Origin: UBA10646 sp003456175
GTDB lineage: Bacteria; Bacteroidota; Bacteroidia; Chitinophagales; Chitinophagaceae
Assembly: GCA_031976225.1 (NCBI GenBank)
Contig: DALYLQ010000060.1
Coordinates: 1-16,374 of the forward strand
Length of the DNA: 16,374 nt
Direction of reading: 5' to 3'
Made by a program: the position numbers and the translations under genes. Positions 6,061 to 15,393 of this stretch are shown piece by piece. The notes beneath the pieces were generated by a model that saw only the letters and a program-made list of their open reading frames with translations, was not told the DNA's origin and ran no database searches. Numbering within the stretch: the first letter of the stretch is position 1; each line of letters opens with the position of its first letter.

Positions 6061-9000
6061 TTATAAATCTCCTCTTTTCGATGCTGCAATATACTCGTTG
6101 GCTTTGGCTTGAACCTCATTTGCAACCACTGGTTTTTTGTCTGTGGCCTCCACAGCATTTGCTACCAATCTTGCTACTTCATCGATTCGTTGTGAAAGCT
6201 CATTCATAGTGTCAAATGTTAGTTGTGATTGTGTTGATTGTAATACACCATTACCATCTACATATAACATTGGGGCTTGGGTACCACCTGAAGCAAAATA
6301 TTGATACATACGACTGCTTGTATTGGGGCTCATGCTTCGTTGGAAGCCAGGTACTCCTATTGATGCAAAAGTGTTATCACCACCTAGTGCTTTTTGTTGT
6401 TGTTCGTTAAGTATTACTTCATTCGGTTTTACTGTTGCCAATACATTATCACCATTGGCTAGCTGTGGAATGTTGCTAGGAACTCGTATTCTTCCGGCAC
6501 CAAGTTTTACTGGTTGAACTTTACCGCCACCAGCGAATTGTTGTGCATTAATTTGGCTCAATTGGAAAATACTTCTACCGATGGCCATAGCACTTAGTAT
6601 GGCATATTGTGCTATACCAGATGCACCAAAGGTTAAAGCATTTGTTGGGTTGGCGGCTGCTTGGGCTGCAATGCTCGCAAGTTCAAGTGCAAGTTGAATT
6701 TTTACTTGTGCCCTTTGTAACTTCTTTCTTTTTTCGAATGCTTCACGTTCAATTTTTTCTCTTTCTTTCTGATATTTTCTCTCAATGGTATCTTTCTCCG
6801 CTTGTGATTTAGCACCTTCTAAACGACGGGCCTTTTCCGATTCCATGAAAGTTAAACGTTGCTCTTTTTCTTTATCAATTGCTGCCTGCCTATTTTGAAT
6901 TAGCGTATTGTAAAAATCTACGATTGTACGCTTGGCACTTTCGTAAATCTGTGCCATTCTCTCTGCTGCTTGCTCCTCTGGTGACTTTTCATTTTTATTG
7001 AAATTCAAACCGAATGTAGCAAGCATGTTCTTCAACGAGAAATTACCCTTTTGTTTCAGCTTACTTTCATCTGCCGACTTCGCATTTAAGCTATTAACCG
7101 TATCCCAGTATTGTTTTAGTAAGCCTTTAACTTCATCTGGTATAGGTAAACCCAATCCCTGCAACACTAAGAATGGTTGTACCTGATTACGAAGTGCATT
7201 CAGCTTTATAGCACTTATTTGCTTTTCATATTCTTGGGTAATGGTTCCAATTTTCTGACGTTGTTCTTCAATCGTTAAATTCTGATCATTGTAAACCTCA
7301 TTTAGCTTTTGTTGGAAGACTAAGTATGCTGTATCAAGTGTGTTTTGCTCATTCGCTTTTTGAGCAACAAGCATATTTTCCGGTGCTTTGTTGTTTAAGC
7401 TTGTTTGTAATCCAGTGGCTTTATTATCCCTCGAAGTTTGGGTTTTGGCATATTCTTTATCAAGGGTTACTAATCGTTGATACTTCTTATTCTCAATAGC
7501 AATCATGGTTTCAGCAAATTTTTGTTTGGCTGCTAGCTTTTGGACCTCGCTGCTGAAGAAGTTTTCCTCTACTGATTTCAAATTATTTTCGGCGTTTGTC
7601 TTCTCAGACTCATACAAACGATTGATTTCAGATTCTCTGATACGATACATTTCCTCCTCAGACTTTTTCTGATTTTCAATTTTTTCTTTTTGATACTGTG
7701 CAATCAATTTTCTTTCTTCAGCATTTTTACCTTTTAGCAAGCGTAGTTTGTCTTCTAGCGCTGCATTATTGATACGTAGAATATTTTGCCAATACACTAA
7801 CTCATCTGTGGCACCACTAAGCCTTGCCGCATCTTCTTTTGCAAGTAACTCATCACGCTTTGCATCAATATCCTTGTTTGCATCTTTCTGCTGGCCTGTA
7901 AGTTGACTAGCTTTAGTGGTATTAACTCCTAAAGCATCGTTCAACTTATCTTGGAATTGTTTACGTTCTGCTTTGAGTTTTTCTAAGCCAGATTTTGAAC
8001 CCTGATATTTTTTTATCAGACCATCAATACGTTCTACCTCCTTTTCCCAAAATTCAATATTGACCTCAACGCTGCTGTTATTTTGGTTTACAATTTGGTT
8101 TGCTTTCTTTTGATTCTCTTCTTCAAGCTTTTTGAATTCACTATCTACTGCTGATTGTGCTGCTAAGTAAGCTGTGTACACTTGTTGTGCTTCTTTTTCC
8201 TGTTTTTTTAACTGTGCAACAATCTTTGCCATATCGTATTTAGCAAAGGAAATACCACCCTTACCATTGGAGCGTAAAGTGGTATTGAGCATATCTGCAT
8301 TACTCATGATAGCATCTATCTCATTTTCAGCCAATCCATCAATGCTCACAGTACTATTTGAACTTATGGCTGCTTCGCGTTCTATCCTTTGCCGTAAGGA
8401 AACTAGTTCAACTTGTTTTGTTTTTTTCTCAGCCGTTAGTTTTGCTGCTGCTTCCGTTTCTGCTTTTAATCTTATTTGTTCTGTTACTGCTTCGTATGCT
8501 TTCGCAATTTCATCTACTAATATTTTTTCGCCCTTTAACACATTAGCGAATTGTGGGTACTGATCTATCAGCTTTTGAAGTGTAGCTCTTCTTGTATCAT
8601 AGGACAATGAACCGTTTTTGATAACTGCAACTTCAGCATCAAGCTTAGCGATATGTTCACCAATAGATTGGGTTGCCATTCTTCTAATTTCAGTAAGTGC
8701 TTGTTGTTGCAATACCTGTTCTCTCAATTTCGATGTACTGTTACTTACACTGTTACCAAAAGCCACGAAGCTTGCTGCTACAACGCCAAGTAACGTAAGT
8801 ATGATACCTAATGGCAATAATCGCATTGCATTACCTAGCAATTGAGTTGTAACTGTTGCACGAGCTGCAACGCCGGTAAATGCTTGTAAGCTTAAATTAT
8901 AAGCATTTTGTGCAATGGTGGTTGATAAGGTCCACAACCTGGTAGCTCCTAATACAATATTGTTTCCTAGAAGTGTAGCACGTTGGAGCAATAGCTGTCC

Positions 9001-11085
9001 ATTGGTTACGGTAGTAGCTGTTCCATTGATCATTACTTCTTTGGTAAGTGTGCTCCATCCTAAAGCATATAATCCAAGTAGGCCTATCACCAATGGTAAA
9101 TTACCTAACAAGAAACTTATTACAGTACCACCAACCATGAGTGTGGTTATGAAAGCTCTTGAACTTGCAGCATCCGAAAACTTTTTGTTGATTTTATCAA
9201 CGGTTGCGGCAAAGTTTTCATTCTTAGCAGCTGCGGCGGCTGTTATGCTAGCAGTACTTTGTGTTGCTTCACCAGCACTTCTAATGCGGGCTCTAAATAC
9301 ATCTGCATTTTCAGCCATAGTACCGAGTATGGTAGCAATCCGTCCGCTACCAAGTTCACTATCTGCAAATGCGGCCGATACTTCCTCCACATTTACTTTA
9401 CCACTCTTTAACGCTTCGGCCACTCGCAACAAAGCTTCTTCTGGGCTATTGTTTAAAAGCTGCTTGAATTCTTCATTGGTCATATTCGCTATTGCAGCAT
9501 ACTTAGCGGTATTTTCAGCAAGCTTTGGTAAGATTTTAACCAACGCTGTACTTGCAACTTCGGATGATTGTTTATACTGTTCAAAGCCGGCTGCTAGTCC
9601 TAGCGTGGCTGGTAAGGTAAGGTTCATAATACCTTTTAAACCAGCCATACGGCCACCAAAATCAGTGATGTAAGGAACACTAGCAGTTGTTTCATTGGCA
9701 AGGGTTCTGATACCATTACCCATTTTTAAAACACGCTCTTCAGTTACCTGTCCATCCTTGTAAAAGATGCTTATCAATTTTGCAATGGTATCGGTACCAG
9801 TTTCAATATCTCCAAAGTCTTTTCCGAAAGCCAATCGAACAGTATCTATGGCTCTTGTAACACCCGCTAAATTCTCTTCTGCTACACCAGCTTTAGCAGC
9901 AATATTGGCAATATTCGCAAGGGTTAAATTGCTTGTACGTGTATTTGTTTGAGCAAGTTCATCTACAATAGCTGATACACGTTCTGCAGAAATAGAAAGG
10001 TTTTGTTGCAAATCTGTTGTTTCATCGCTCATTCTTGCAGCAGTATCTACGCCTTGTTCAATGCCATTCAATAGTGCTTGAAAGGAAACATATTGTAAGG
10101 TGAATTGCATGATTTCACGCCTAGCATTTTTGAAACCATTGGTTACTGATTCTGCTAGTTTTCCACCAGGTGCGTATGAAGTATTATATGCCGTACTTAG
10201 ATCGGAAATTTCCTTTCGTAGCTTATCGGCTTCAGTTCTGTTTTGTAACATTTCTGCTTCAATGGCATCAAAGGTTCCTACACCTGTTGCCTTAGCTGAT
10301 TGATACTCTGCTTTAAGTTTTTCTAACTCAGTATCAAGCTCACGAACTCTGTTGTTTGCTTTTAAAATTTGGTTGCCCACTAAATCATCTAAACCCAATT
10401 CCTTAAAAGCCTGTACGATACCTGTGGTGTATTCACCTACTAAGGTTGCATCCTTTTGAAATTGACGTCTAAAGCTTTGTTCTGCCGCTGTAAGCGATTT
10501 CAGTTTTGTAATTGCTTCATCATAGTTGAGGGTTTCACCTCCAAAAGCAATCGTAGAATTACGGCCAGAACGGGCTACTAACGCGTATAATTCACGCATT
10601 TGGTTTCTTACTTCTCGGTAAGAACCAGCTTCGGCTTGTAATGTTTCTGCAGCTCTCTTGCGCTGGCGTTCTAGTTTTGCTTCTCTATCAATTTGACGGT
10701 CAAGCTCTTTTTCTTGCTGTATCAAATTCGCACTTCTTTCACGTTCTGTTTTAGCAAGTTCTTTGGCAATTTGTGTTTCTCTAAGCTTAACATCGGCTAG
10801 TAGTTTTTCAACCTGTGCTTGTGCTTTAGCATCGTTGGTTACTTTCTTTCGCTCTGATGATAGTTGCCCCATCTGAATATTGATATCCTTAATTTTCGCC
10901 TTTAGGGTATCAATTTCTTGTGCTGTTTTTTGATCTAATAAAGCTTGACTTAGTTCTGTGTTAAGGCTTTTTTTTACCTCACGTAGTTTATCGAAAGCTT
11001 TATTTAGTTTTTGAACTTGGTCAACACTTTCTTTACCGCCAACGACTTCAACGGTATAAATCTTTTGAATATTGTTATCGCTCAT
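6061..11085 (-). CDS. Tail tape measure protein
   Basis: At 1674 aa this is the longest gene in the window and has the expected architecture. Residues 1-330 are mostly Lys/Glu/Arg-rich coiled coil (for example RERSANLIQQEKELDRQID). Residues about 340-600 resemble the TP901-type tape measure core, with DTAARMSDETTDLQ, an Ala-rich stretch ANIANIAAKAGV, and ALKSGKVNVEEVSAAF before GSGRIATILGTMAE. Hydrophobic segments lie at about 641-675 and 753-777, as usual for proteins that reach the host membrane on DNA ejection. A long coiled coil follows to about 1455, a third hydrophobic Ala-rich stretch at 1456-1510, then a soluble C-terminal domain. Tape measure proteins set tail length at roughly 0.15 nm per residue, so a tail near 250 nm is expected. 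The start is ATG at 11085, eight bases after the upstream stop. No frameshifted chaperone pair is seen upstream of it. Confidence 0.9.
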   Translation of the reverse strand: MSDNNIQKIYTVEVVGGKESVDQVQKLNKAFDKLREVKKSLNTELSQALLDQKTAQEIDTLKAKIKDINIQMGQLSSERKKVTNDAKAQAQVEKLLADVKLRETQIAKELAKTERERSANLIQQEKELDRQIDREAKLERQRKRAAETLQAEAGSYREVRNQMRELYALVARSGRNSTIAFGGETLNYDEAITKLKSLTAAEQSFRRQFQKDATLVGEYTTGIVQAFKELGLDDLVGNQILKANNRVRELDTELEKLKAEYQSAKATGVGTFDAIEAEMLQNRTEADKLRKEISDLSTAYNTSYAPGGKLAESVTNGFKNARREIMQFTLQYVSFQALLNGIEQGVDTAARMSDETTDLQQNLSISAERVSAIVDELAQTNTRTSNLTLANIANIAAKAGVAEENLAGVTRAIDTVRLAFGKDFGDIETGTDTIAKLISIFYKDGQVTEERVLKMGNGIRTLANETTASVPYITDFGGRMAGLKGIMNLTLPATLGLAAGFEQYKQSSEVASTALVKILPKLAENTAKYAAIANMTNEEFKQLLNNSPEEALLRVAEALKSGKVNVEEVSAAFADSELGSGRIATILGTMAENADVFRARIRSAGEATQSTASITAAAAAKNENFAATVDKINKKFSDAASSRAFITTLMVGGTVISFLLGNLPLVIGLLGLYALGWSTLTKEVMINGTATTVTNGQLLLQRATLLGNNIVLGATRLWTLSTTIAQNAYNLSLQAFTGVAARATVTTQLLGNAMRLLPLGIILTLLGVVAASFVAFGNSVSNSTSKLREQVLQQQALTEIRRMATQSIGEHIAKLDAEVAVIKNGSLSYDTRRATLQKLIDQYPQFANVLKGEKILVDEIAKAYEAVTEQIRLKAETEAAAKLTAEKKTKQVELVSLRQRIEREAAISSNSTVSIDGLAENEIDAIMSNADMLNTTLRSNGKGGISFAKYDMAKIVAQLKKQEKEAQQVYTAYLAAQSAVDSEFKKLEEENQKKANQIVNQNNSSVEVNIEFWEKEVERIDGLIKKYQGSKSGLEKLKAERKQFQDKLNDALGVNTTKASQLTGQQKDANKDIDAKRDELLAKEDAARLSGATDELVYWQNILRINNAALEDKLRLLKGKNAEERKLIAQYQKEKIENQKKSEEEMYRIRESEINRLYESEKTNAENNLKSVEENFFSSEVQKLAAKQKFAETMIAIENKKYQRLVTLDKEYAKTQTSRDNKATGLQTSLNNKAPENMLVAQKANEQNTLDTAYLVFQQKLNEVYNDQNLTIEEQRQKIGTITQEYEKQISAIKLNALRNQVQPFLVLQGLGLPIPDEVKGLLKQYWDTVNSLNAKSADESKLKQKGNFSLKNMLATFGLNFNKNEKSPEEQAAERMAQIYESAKRTIVDFYNTLIQNRQAAIDKEKEQRLTFMESEKARRLEGAKSQAEKDTIERKYQKEREKIEREAFEKRKKLQRAQVKIQLALELASIAAQAAANPTNALTFGASGIAQYAILSAMAIGRSIFQLSQINAQQFAGGGKVQPVKLGAGRIRVPSNIPQLANGDNVLATVKPNEVILNEQQQKALGGDNTFASIGVPGFQRSMSPNTSSRMYQYFASGGTQAPMLYVDGNGVLQSTQSQLTFDTMNELSQRIDEVARLVANAVEATDKKPVVANEVQAKANEYIAASKRGDL

Positions 11086-11093
11086 ATAAGGGT

Positions 11094-13415
11094 TTATTTA
11101 GGTAGGTCTGAGTATAGAATGGTATGAGGTAGATATTTGAAGTCGATTGAATTTGACACAAGTGAACTACCCTCTGTTGATTGTCTTGAAGGAAATACAG
11201 CCGCATCATCGGCATTAGTGATAGGATACCACTTCCATAGTAATGCAGTAGTACTATCATCGCTACTAGGCTTGAAACCTTGAAGCTCTGTAAGAATCCA
11301 TTGGTTGCCTCTCAGCAAAATTGTATTTCTGAAAATTGCACCGATTACATCGCTATTTTGAAGCTTAAAGTAGGTTTTGTACCTGCGACCATGCCTGTAA
11401 ACTGCGAGCCTTTGTAAAAAGTAATTTCTAACCAGTCCAGGTACTACAGTTCCATTAATGAATTGGTCGGCATATGACAATACAGGATCTTGTTCTCCAC
11501 CCGATTTATAATTTACTGCAAAGAGAAACGGTAAACTATCGTAGCTAACTATCTCATTGTTTTCATTCAAAAAGCGCCAACCACCCACACCAGCAACATT
11601 GCCCTTGTAATAAGCAAGCTTTGGTTCAAATGTATTCTCACTTTCTGCTGCACTTGTGTTACTTATGTTTTCTGGAAACATGCAAGGTATTTGGGGTGCA
11701 ACACCTGTAACACTTGCAAACTGTTGCGCTTCTACATGCATCAAGGTTGAAAAGAATCTGTTTTCAAATGACTTGGTACCAGGTTTGAACCTTTCGGTAA
11801 AAGCATATTTCGCCTCCCCAATTTTAGATTGAAATCTATCTTGCATTTTCTTTAATGCACCATCTGCGCTATCATCTTTGTGTTTGAAAAGCCACTCTCG
11901 TTCGTAATCACTAAAGATTTCAATTTCACTTTCTTTTGATAGGTCTTGCTTCAAGCTCCAATCTTTAGGGTCGAGTATGATAAACCCTGTTTGCTTAGTT
12001 TGTTGAACTGCAGTTTGATAATCGAAGAATGGTTCAATGCATACCACCTTTCGCTTAACATCGGTTGAAAACTGTAAATCAAACGTATCAGTTAAGCCAC
12101 GAAGTAGGTCAAGGAATTTGTAGTTGTTGAATTTGTTGTACTGCTTGAGTTGGTAAGTACTATCGATGGTGAATTTGAAATAGTCGACTTTGAACTCTGT
12201 TACGTACTGATCACAATTGGCACGACCTGCATTGGTATCCTTCATTGACATGAAGAATCGGCATTCAATCACATCGCCGGGTTGAACCATTACTTCGTAG
12301 AAAACTACTTTTTGACCAACATCATTTCTTCTTCCAACGGCTGGAGCATCAAGGCCTACTACTAGCTCTTCGGATAGCAACTGATTATTTCTATACCACA
12401 TTACACGCATGTTAGCATAGCTACCAGCAGTAACCGTCCAATCAATATAGATGGTTGCAGAAAAGGCTATGATCACCCTTGAGGTAGCATTTGAAGGATA
12501 GGTGTATGTAAGTGCGGAGCGATTGAAATTGTAGGTATATACACCCGGTGTTCCTGCATTATCGAAATTACCATCTGTACTATCGTTGGTAACTTTCAAA
12601 TTCACAAATCTGTCGAGCGATATTCCCCACAAACGACAATCGCCGCTACCCCTTTCTGCATCTGGAGTAGCGGCCTTACACTTATATTCATCGTATACTG
12701 TGTTGGATAGTTCTTGAAAGTTACCCCATACCCATGGCATCAGCAGCCGTCTAAAGAATGGGCTATCCATAAAGTTGCTTTTGATGGAAAAGCCAATAGA
12801 TGCAAAGCCCCTGTGTAGTATCCAATAAACACTAATTGCAGGTCGTAAATCGTAAATAGTTACAACCGTATCTTTTCCTTGCCATTCATCAAAGCCTTCG
12901 CCAAATGGCTTAGCGTATCTAACTGGTGTAAATACAATATCGTCTACTGCACTATAACCTGTGTAGTTCCAACTATTGTAAATGGTAATATGATTGAAAG
13001 TAAACAATCGTTCGTTTAAAAATGGAGCAAGGCTTTTATCGCTTAACTCGATAGCCCACTCGCTATTATCACCAAATAAATCCCAAATGAACTTTTGTGG
13101 CTGGTTTGTATGGGTTGCTTTTTTAAGCAATGCCTTACCATGCATAAGCTCATAACCAGCATTTCGAACAACCACCTTGCGAGGGTTTTCAAATACATCG
13201 CCTTGCGAAGTATCTGCTACTGATGGATGATGTAATGTGTTACCCAGTCTACTGTTTTTGTTAGTGATATAGGTAACTAACTCAATGGTGTTGATACCGC
13301 TTTTAATACGAAAATCTTCACTACGCTCTAAAACATAATTGAAAGCAACAGGTACATTTTCAGCATCCACTTCTACTTGTTCATCTTCAATGATTACTTG
13401 AATACGTTTATCCAT
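11094..13415 (-). CDS. Tail-tip or baseplate-like protein
   Basis: The 773-aa product starts at ATG 13415, two bases after the previous stop. The N-terminal 150 residues follow a pattern I associate with Bacteroidota phage tail-tip proteins: VPVAFNYVLER, a stretch of strands ending in NTIELVTYITNKNS, R-K-V-V-V-R-N-A-G-Y-E-L-M-H-G-K-A-L, then FIWDLFGDNSEWAIELSDKSL, resembling the distal-tail 'element stored outside the loop' layout. Residues about 240-410 look like an inserted beta sandwich (many short aromatic strands, WGISLDRFVNLKV to VDYFKFTI), possibly a carbohydrate-binding type fold. The remainder, LKQYNKFNNYKFLDLLRGLTD onwards, resumes the tail-tip type, with EREWLFKHKDDSADG near 500. 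It lies immediately upstream of the tape measure gene. Host-contact or tail-tip hub role is inferred; no lytic or enzymatic motif is seen. Confidence 0.65.
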   Translation of the reverse strand: MDKRIQVIIEDEQVEVDAENVPVAFNYVLERSEDFRIKSGINTIELVTYITNKNSRLGNTLHHPSVADTSQGDVFENPRKVVVRNAGYELMHGKALLKKATHTNQPQKFIWDLFGDNSEWAIELSDKSLAPFLNERLFTFNHITIYNSWNYTGYSAVDDIVFTPVRYAKPFGEGFDEWQGKDTVVTIYDLRPAISVYWILHRGFASIGFSIKSNFMDSPFFRRLLMPWVWGNFQELSNTVYDEYKCKAATPDAERGSGDCRLWGISLDRFVNLKVTNDSTDGNFDNAGTPGVYTYNFNRSALTYTYPSNATSRVIIAFSATIYIDWTVTAGSYANMRVMWYRNNQLLSEELVVGLDAPAVGRRNDVGQKVVFYEVMVQPGDVIECRFFMSMKDTNAGRANCDQYVTEFKVDYFKFTIDSTYQLKQYNKFNNYKFLDLLRGLTDTFDLQFSTDVKRKVVCIEPFFDYQTAVQQTKQTGFIILDPKDWSLKQDLSKESEIEIFSDYEREWLFKHKDDSADGALKKMQDRFQSKIGEAKYAFTERFKPGTKSFENRFFSTLMHVEAQQFASVTGVAPQIPCMFPENISNTSAAESENTFEPKLAYYKGNVAGVGGWRFLNENNEIVSYDSLPFLFAVNYKSGGEQDPVLSYADQFINGTVVPGLVRNYFLQRLAVYRHGRRYKTYFKLQNSDVIGAIFRNTILLRGNQWILTELQGFKPSSDDSTTALLWKWYPITNADDAAVFPSRQSTEGSSLVSNSIDFKYLPHTILYSDLPK

Positions 13416-13417
13416 AA

Positions 13418-13999
13418 TTAGATTTTTACACCGGTTTTTTCATTGGCTTTCTTAAACTCTACTATGAGTTCATATAGATATCGTTCATCCTCTTTTCGAG
13501 TGACTGTTTTCTTATCTGCAATCACTACAGGTACATAGGTTGGAGCTTGGCCTTCCACATCATTCAATTCCATAAATGCTTTAGGACTTTCCATTAATTG
13601 TTCCAACCATTCTTGATGTTTCTCCGAATAGGCATAGGTCTTAGCAGTAAATTGATTCACAGCTCTGATATTAGTTCGCTCTGTGCCTGCATCAGTCTTA
13701 TTCGGTTCTAGGGGTAATGGCTTTATCCATTGGTTACTTGAAACATCATTTTCTTTAGTGAATAGATGAAAGGTGATACTGTCGAACCTGCCTTTGTAAT
13801 TGAGAAAATGTAACCGAACTATAGCAGGAGCAGCCCATACGTTACTTACCTGATTGGTAGGTGTTGTTAATAGCACATTGCCTTGATTATCTCTTAATAC
13901 CAGATAGTATTCTGCTACTGCTTTAAAATTCACACCTGGAAAAAGCGACTGCAAATTCGCTGGGCCGTTTGGCAAATCGAAAGTGATATCGTTTAGCAT
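13418..13999 (-). CDS. Putative virion/tail-associated protein, 193 aa
   Basis: ATG at 13999 overlaps the preceding stop by seven bases (ATGCTAA), a sign of translational coupling. The sequence is beta-rich in the first 85 residues (AEYYLVLRDNQGNVLLTTP; PAIVRLHFLNYKGRFDSITF), has a helical middle (YSEKHQEWLEQLMESPKAF, 122-141), and ends in VTRKEDERYLYELIVEFKKANEK. The last part, a charged turn and two strands, recurs in my memory of uncharacterised Bacteroidota phage tail proteins, but I cannot name the family. Its place between the 466-aa modular protein and the tail-tip protein argues for a tail component. No membrane segment or signal peptide. The function is unknown. Confidence 0.6.
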   Translation of the reverse strand: MLNDITFDLPNGPANLQSLFPGVNFKAVAEYYLVLRDNQGNVLLTTPTNQVSNVWAAPAIVRLHFLNYKGRFDSITFHLFTKENDVSSNQWIKPLPLEPNKTDAGTERTNIRAVNQFTAKTYAYSEKHQEWLEQLMESPKAFMELNDVEGQAPTYVPVVIADKKTVTRKEDERYLYELIVEFKKANEKTGVKI

Positions 14000-15393
14000 G
14001 TTCCGTTTAAGTTGCCCACCTGTGCAGTGGTTTGGTTAAGGAAATAAACGAAGCTGTCGGAGGCTCTTCTTACGAAAGCATATCCAACAAACTCGTTTGT
14101 TAAAGCAGCATCTTGGAATAGTATGGCCCCTGTATCTACATCCGTAAATGAAGGAGAGATATAAGCAACAGTAGTGTTGGCAGTACAAGCTTCTATCCTT
14201 GTATTTCCCAATGCAATCGTTACCATTCTACCACTACCTGTTGGCGGTGGAATCGGGCATATAGCTTGAGAGAATATAGGCGGTGCATAATCGGGGTCTG
14301 TTGGTGAATTGGGTTTTGTTTGACCCGTAAGCGTACCATTATCGGAATAGACTTGTTCTAGTGTTTGGAAAACAAAACGGCCAGTATTTGCATTGTTTAG
14401 CTGCTCGCAGTATCCATCGTTAAATCTACCACGCCAGTAAACCAAACGGCCTGTAATTTGAAAAGAAGCCGATACGGGACTGCCATTAATACCATTGGCA
14501 CAACGTGGATATACCGTTACTACATAACTACCCGCTGGTAAAATGGGAGTAGTTGCACTAGAACCGTTTACAGGGCCATTCAAGGCACCATTATTCACTT
14601 GAGGAATGCTCCAAACGAAAGCTGTAGCATTCACCATTGTCACCGTAATGATTGCCTGACCTTGGGCAATATTGATGCTGATATTTAAACCTGTGATGGT
14701 AGCTAAACAAGTGGTTGGTGGTGGAGGAAAATTGTACACTTGGTTGTCCCATGAAACGCGTAGTCTGTTTCTATAATGCAAGGTTAGACTTCCCCATTGA
14801 AGCATTCTTTTGATAGCAAAAGGAAAATAATCACTATACCCGGGTACCACTTGGTATCCGTTTAGTCGATGGCTTAAAGGGTAACATTCTGGGTCCCACT
14901 CACCCACTTTAAGTGTTGTTAAGTGTTGTTCTAATACTTGAATTGATTCTAATTGAACGGTAGCAAGTAAAACCCAAAATGAATTTGTACTAGTACCTCC
15001 ACCCGGCACTGCTGGCTTGCTTGGTGTGGCTTGAATAGGTATAGGTTGTTCTTCTTGTAGTACGTTATTTACGTAAGTACTATCCCTTAGTTTACACATT
15101 ACCCTACACGAAGTTTCAGCTTGATTAATACTATCGCCTCTATTCGTTGCAGGAAGTATTTTAGCAAACACCTCTCTAACCTTATCTTGAATATCAAATA
15201 CCCATCGCCAAACTGTTGTAGTGCGTTCTAATGGGGCTGTATGCTCATAGGTGCCATAGTACACGCTATTGATATAAACATCACAAAATACCATAGGTGT
15301 GTTTACAGTTGTTTCGGCCGCTATCAGAATAGGTTGCATTGCGGCCATAAGGCTGTCCTGTGTTGGTTGTTTTGTTATGGTTAGAATTGCCAT
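13993..15393 (-). CDS. Modular beta-rich tail protein, 466 aa
   Basis: ATG at 15393 shares a base with the previous stop (TAATG). Modules in order: residues 1-120, an N-terminal region with MVFCDVYINSVYYGTYEHT and WRWVFDIQDKVREVF; residues 121-222, a low-complexity start (PSKPAVPGGGTSTNS) then a region with WDPECYPLSHRLNGYQVVPGY; a proline linker at 223-226; residues 229-314, an Ig-like or PKD-like beta sandwich (ATITGLNISINIAQGQAIIT, then PAGSYVVTVYPRC); residues 390-466, a C-terminal domain with IEACTANTTVAYIS, TGAILFQDAALTN and YFLNQTTAQVG. The last domain resembles the small module with 'LYxDxxLT' seen at the ends of Bacteroidota phage and surface proteins. Ten cysteines are scattered. 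A role in the tail tip or as an adhesion protein is likely; receptor binding is inference from the display-type domains. Confidence 0.65.
   Translation of the reverse strand: MAILTITKQPTQDSLMAAMQPILIAAETTVNTPMVFCDVYINSVYYGTYEHTAPLERTTTVWRWVFDIQDKVREVFAKILPATNRGDSINQAETSCRVMCKLRDSTYVNNVLQEEQPIPIQATPSKPAVPGGGTSTNSFWVLLATVQLESIQVLEQHLTTLKVGEWDPECYPLSHRLNGYQVVPGYSDYFPFAIKRMLQWGSLTLHYRNRLRVSWDNQVYNFPPPPTTCLATITGLNISINIAQGQAIITVTMVNATAFVWSIPQVNNGALNGPVNGSSATTPILPAGSYVVTVYPRCANGINGSPVSASFQITGRLVYWRGRFNDGYCEQLNNANTGRFVFQTLEQVYSDNGTLTGQTKPNSPTDPDYAPPIFSQAICPIPPPTGSGRMVTIALGNTRIEACTANTTVAYISPSFTDVDTGAILFQDAALTNEFVGYAFVRRASDSFVYFLNQTTAQVGNLNGTC
14911..14930 (-). repeat. Perfect tandem duplication of a 10-bp unit
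   Basis: The unit aagtgttgtt (plus strand) occurs twice back to back inside the 466-aa gene, covering residues about 154-161 (EQHLTTLK). Since 10 is not a multiple of three, gain or loss of one copy would shift the frame. Only two copies are seen, so chance is plausible. Confidence 0.8.

Noticed and set aside
8174..8563. 129-codon plus-strand open frame, Ser/Cys/Phe-rich
   Set aside because: Antisense to a coiled-coil part of the tape measure gene; its composition is the expected reverse complement of Lys/Glu/Ala codons.
8915..9673. 252-codon open frame on the plus strand
   Set aside because: It lies fully antisense to the tape measure core, has low-complexity hydrophobic composition, and no neighbours on that strand. 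It is a shadow of the real gene.
11075..11260. 61-codon minus-strand frame overlapping the end of the tail-tip gene and start of the tape measure gene
   Set aside because: It lies inside the last part of the 773-aa gene, whose frame is well supported to its TAA; no protein-like domain is seen. I considered a frameshift extension of the tail-tip protein, but found no slippery heptamer that would justify it.
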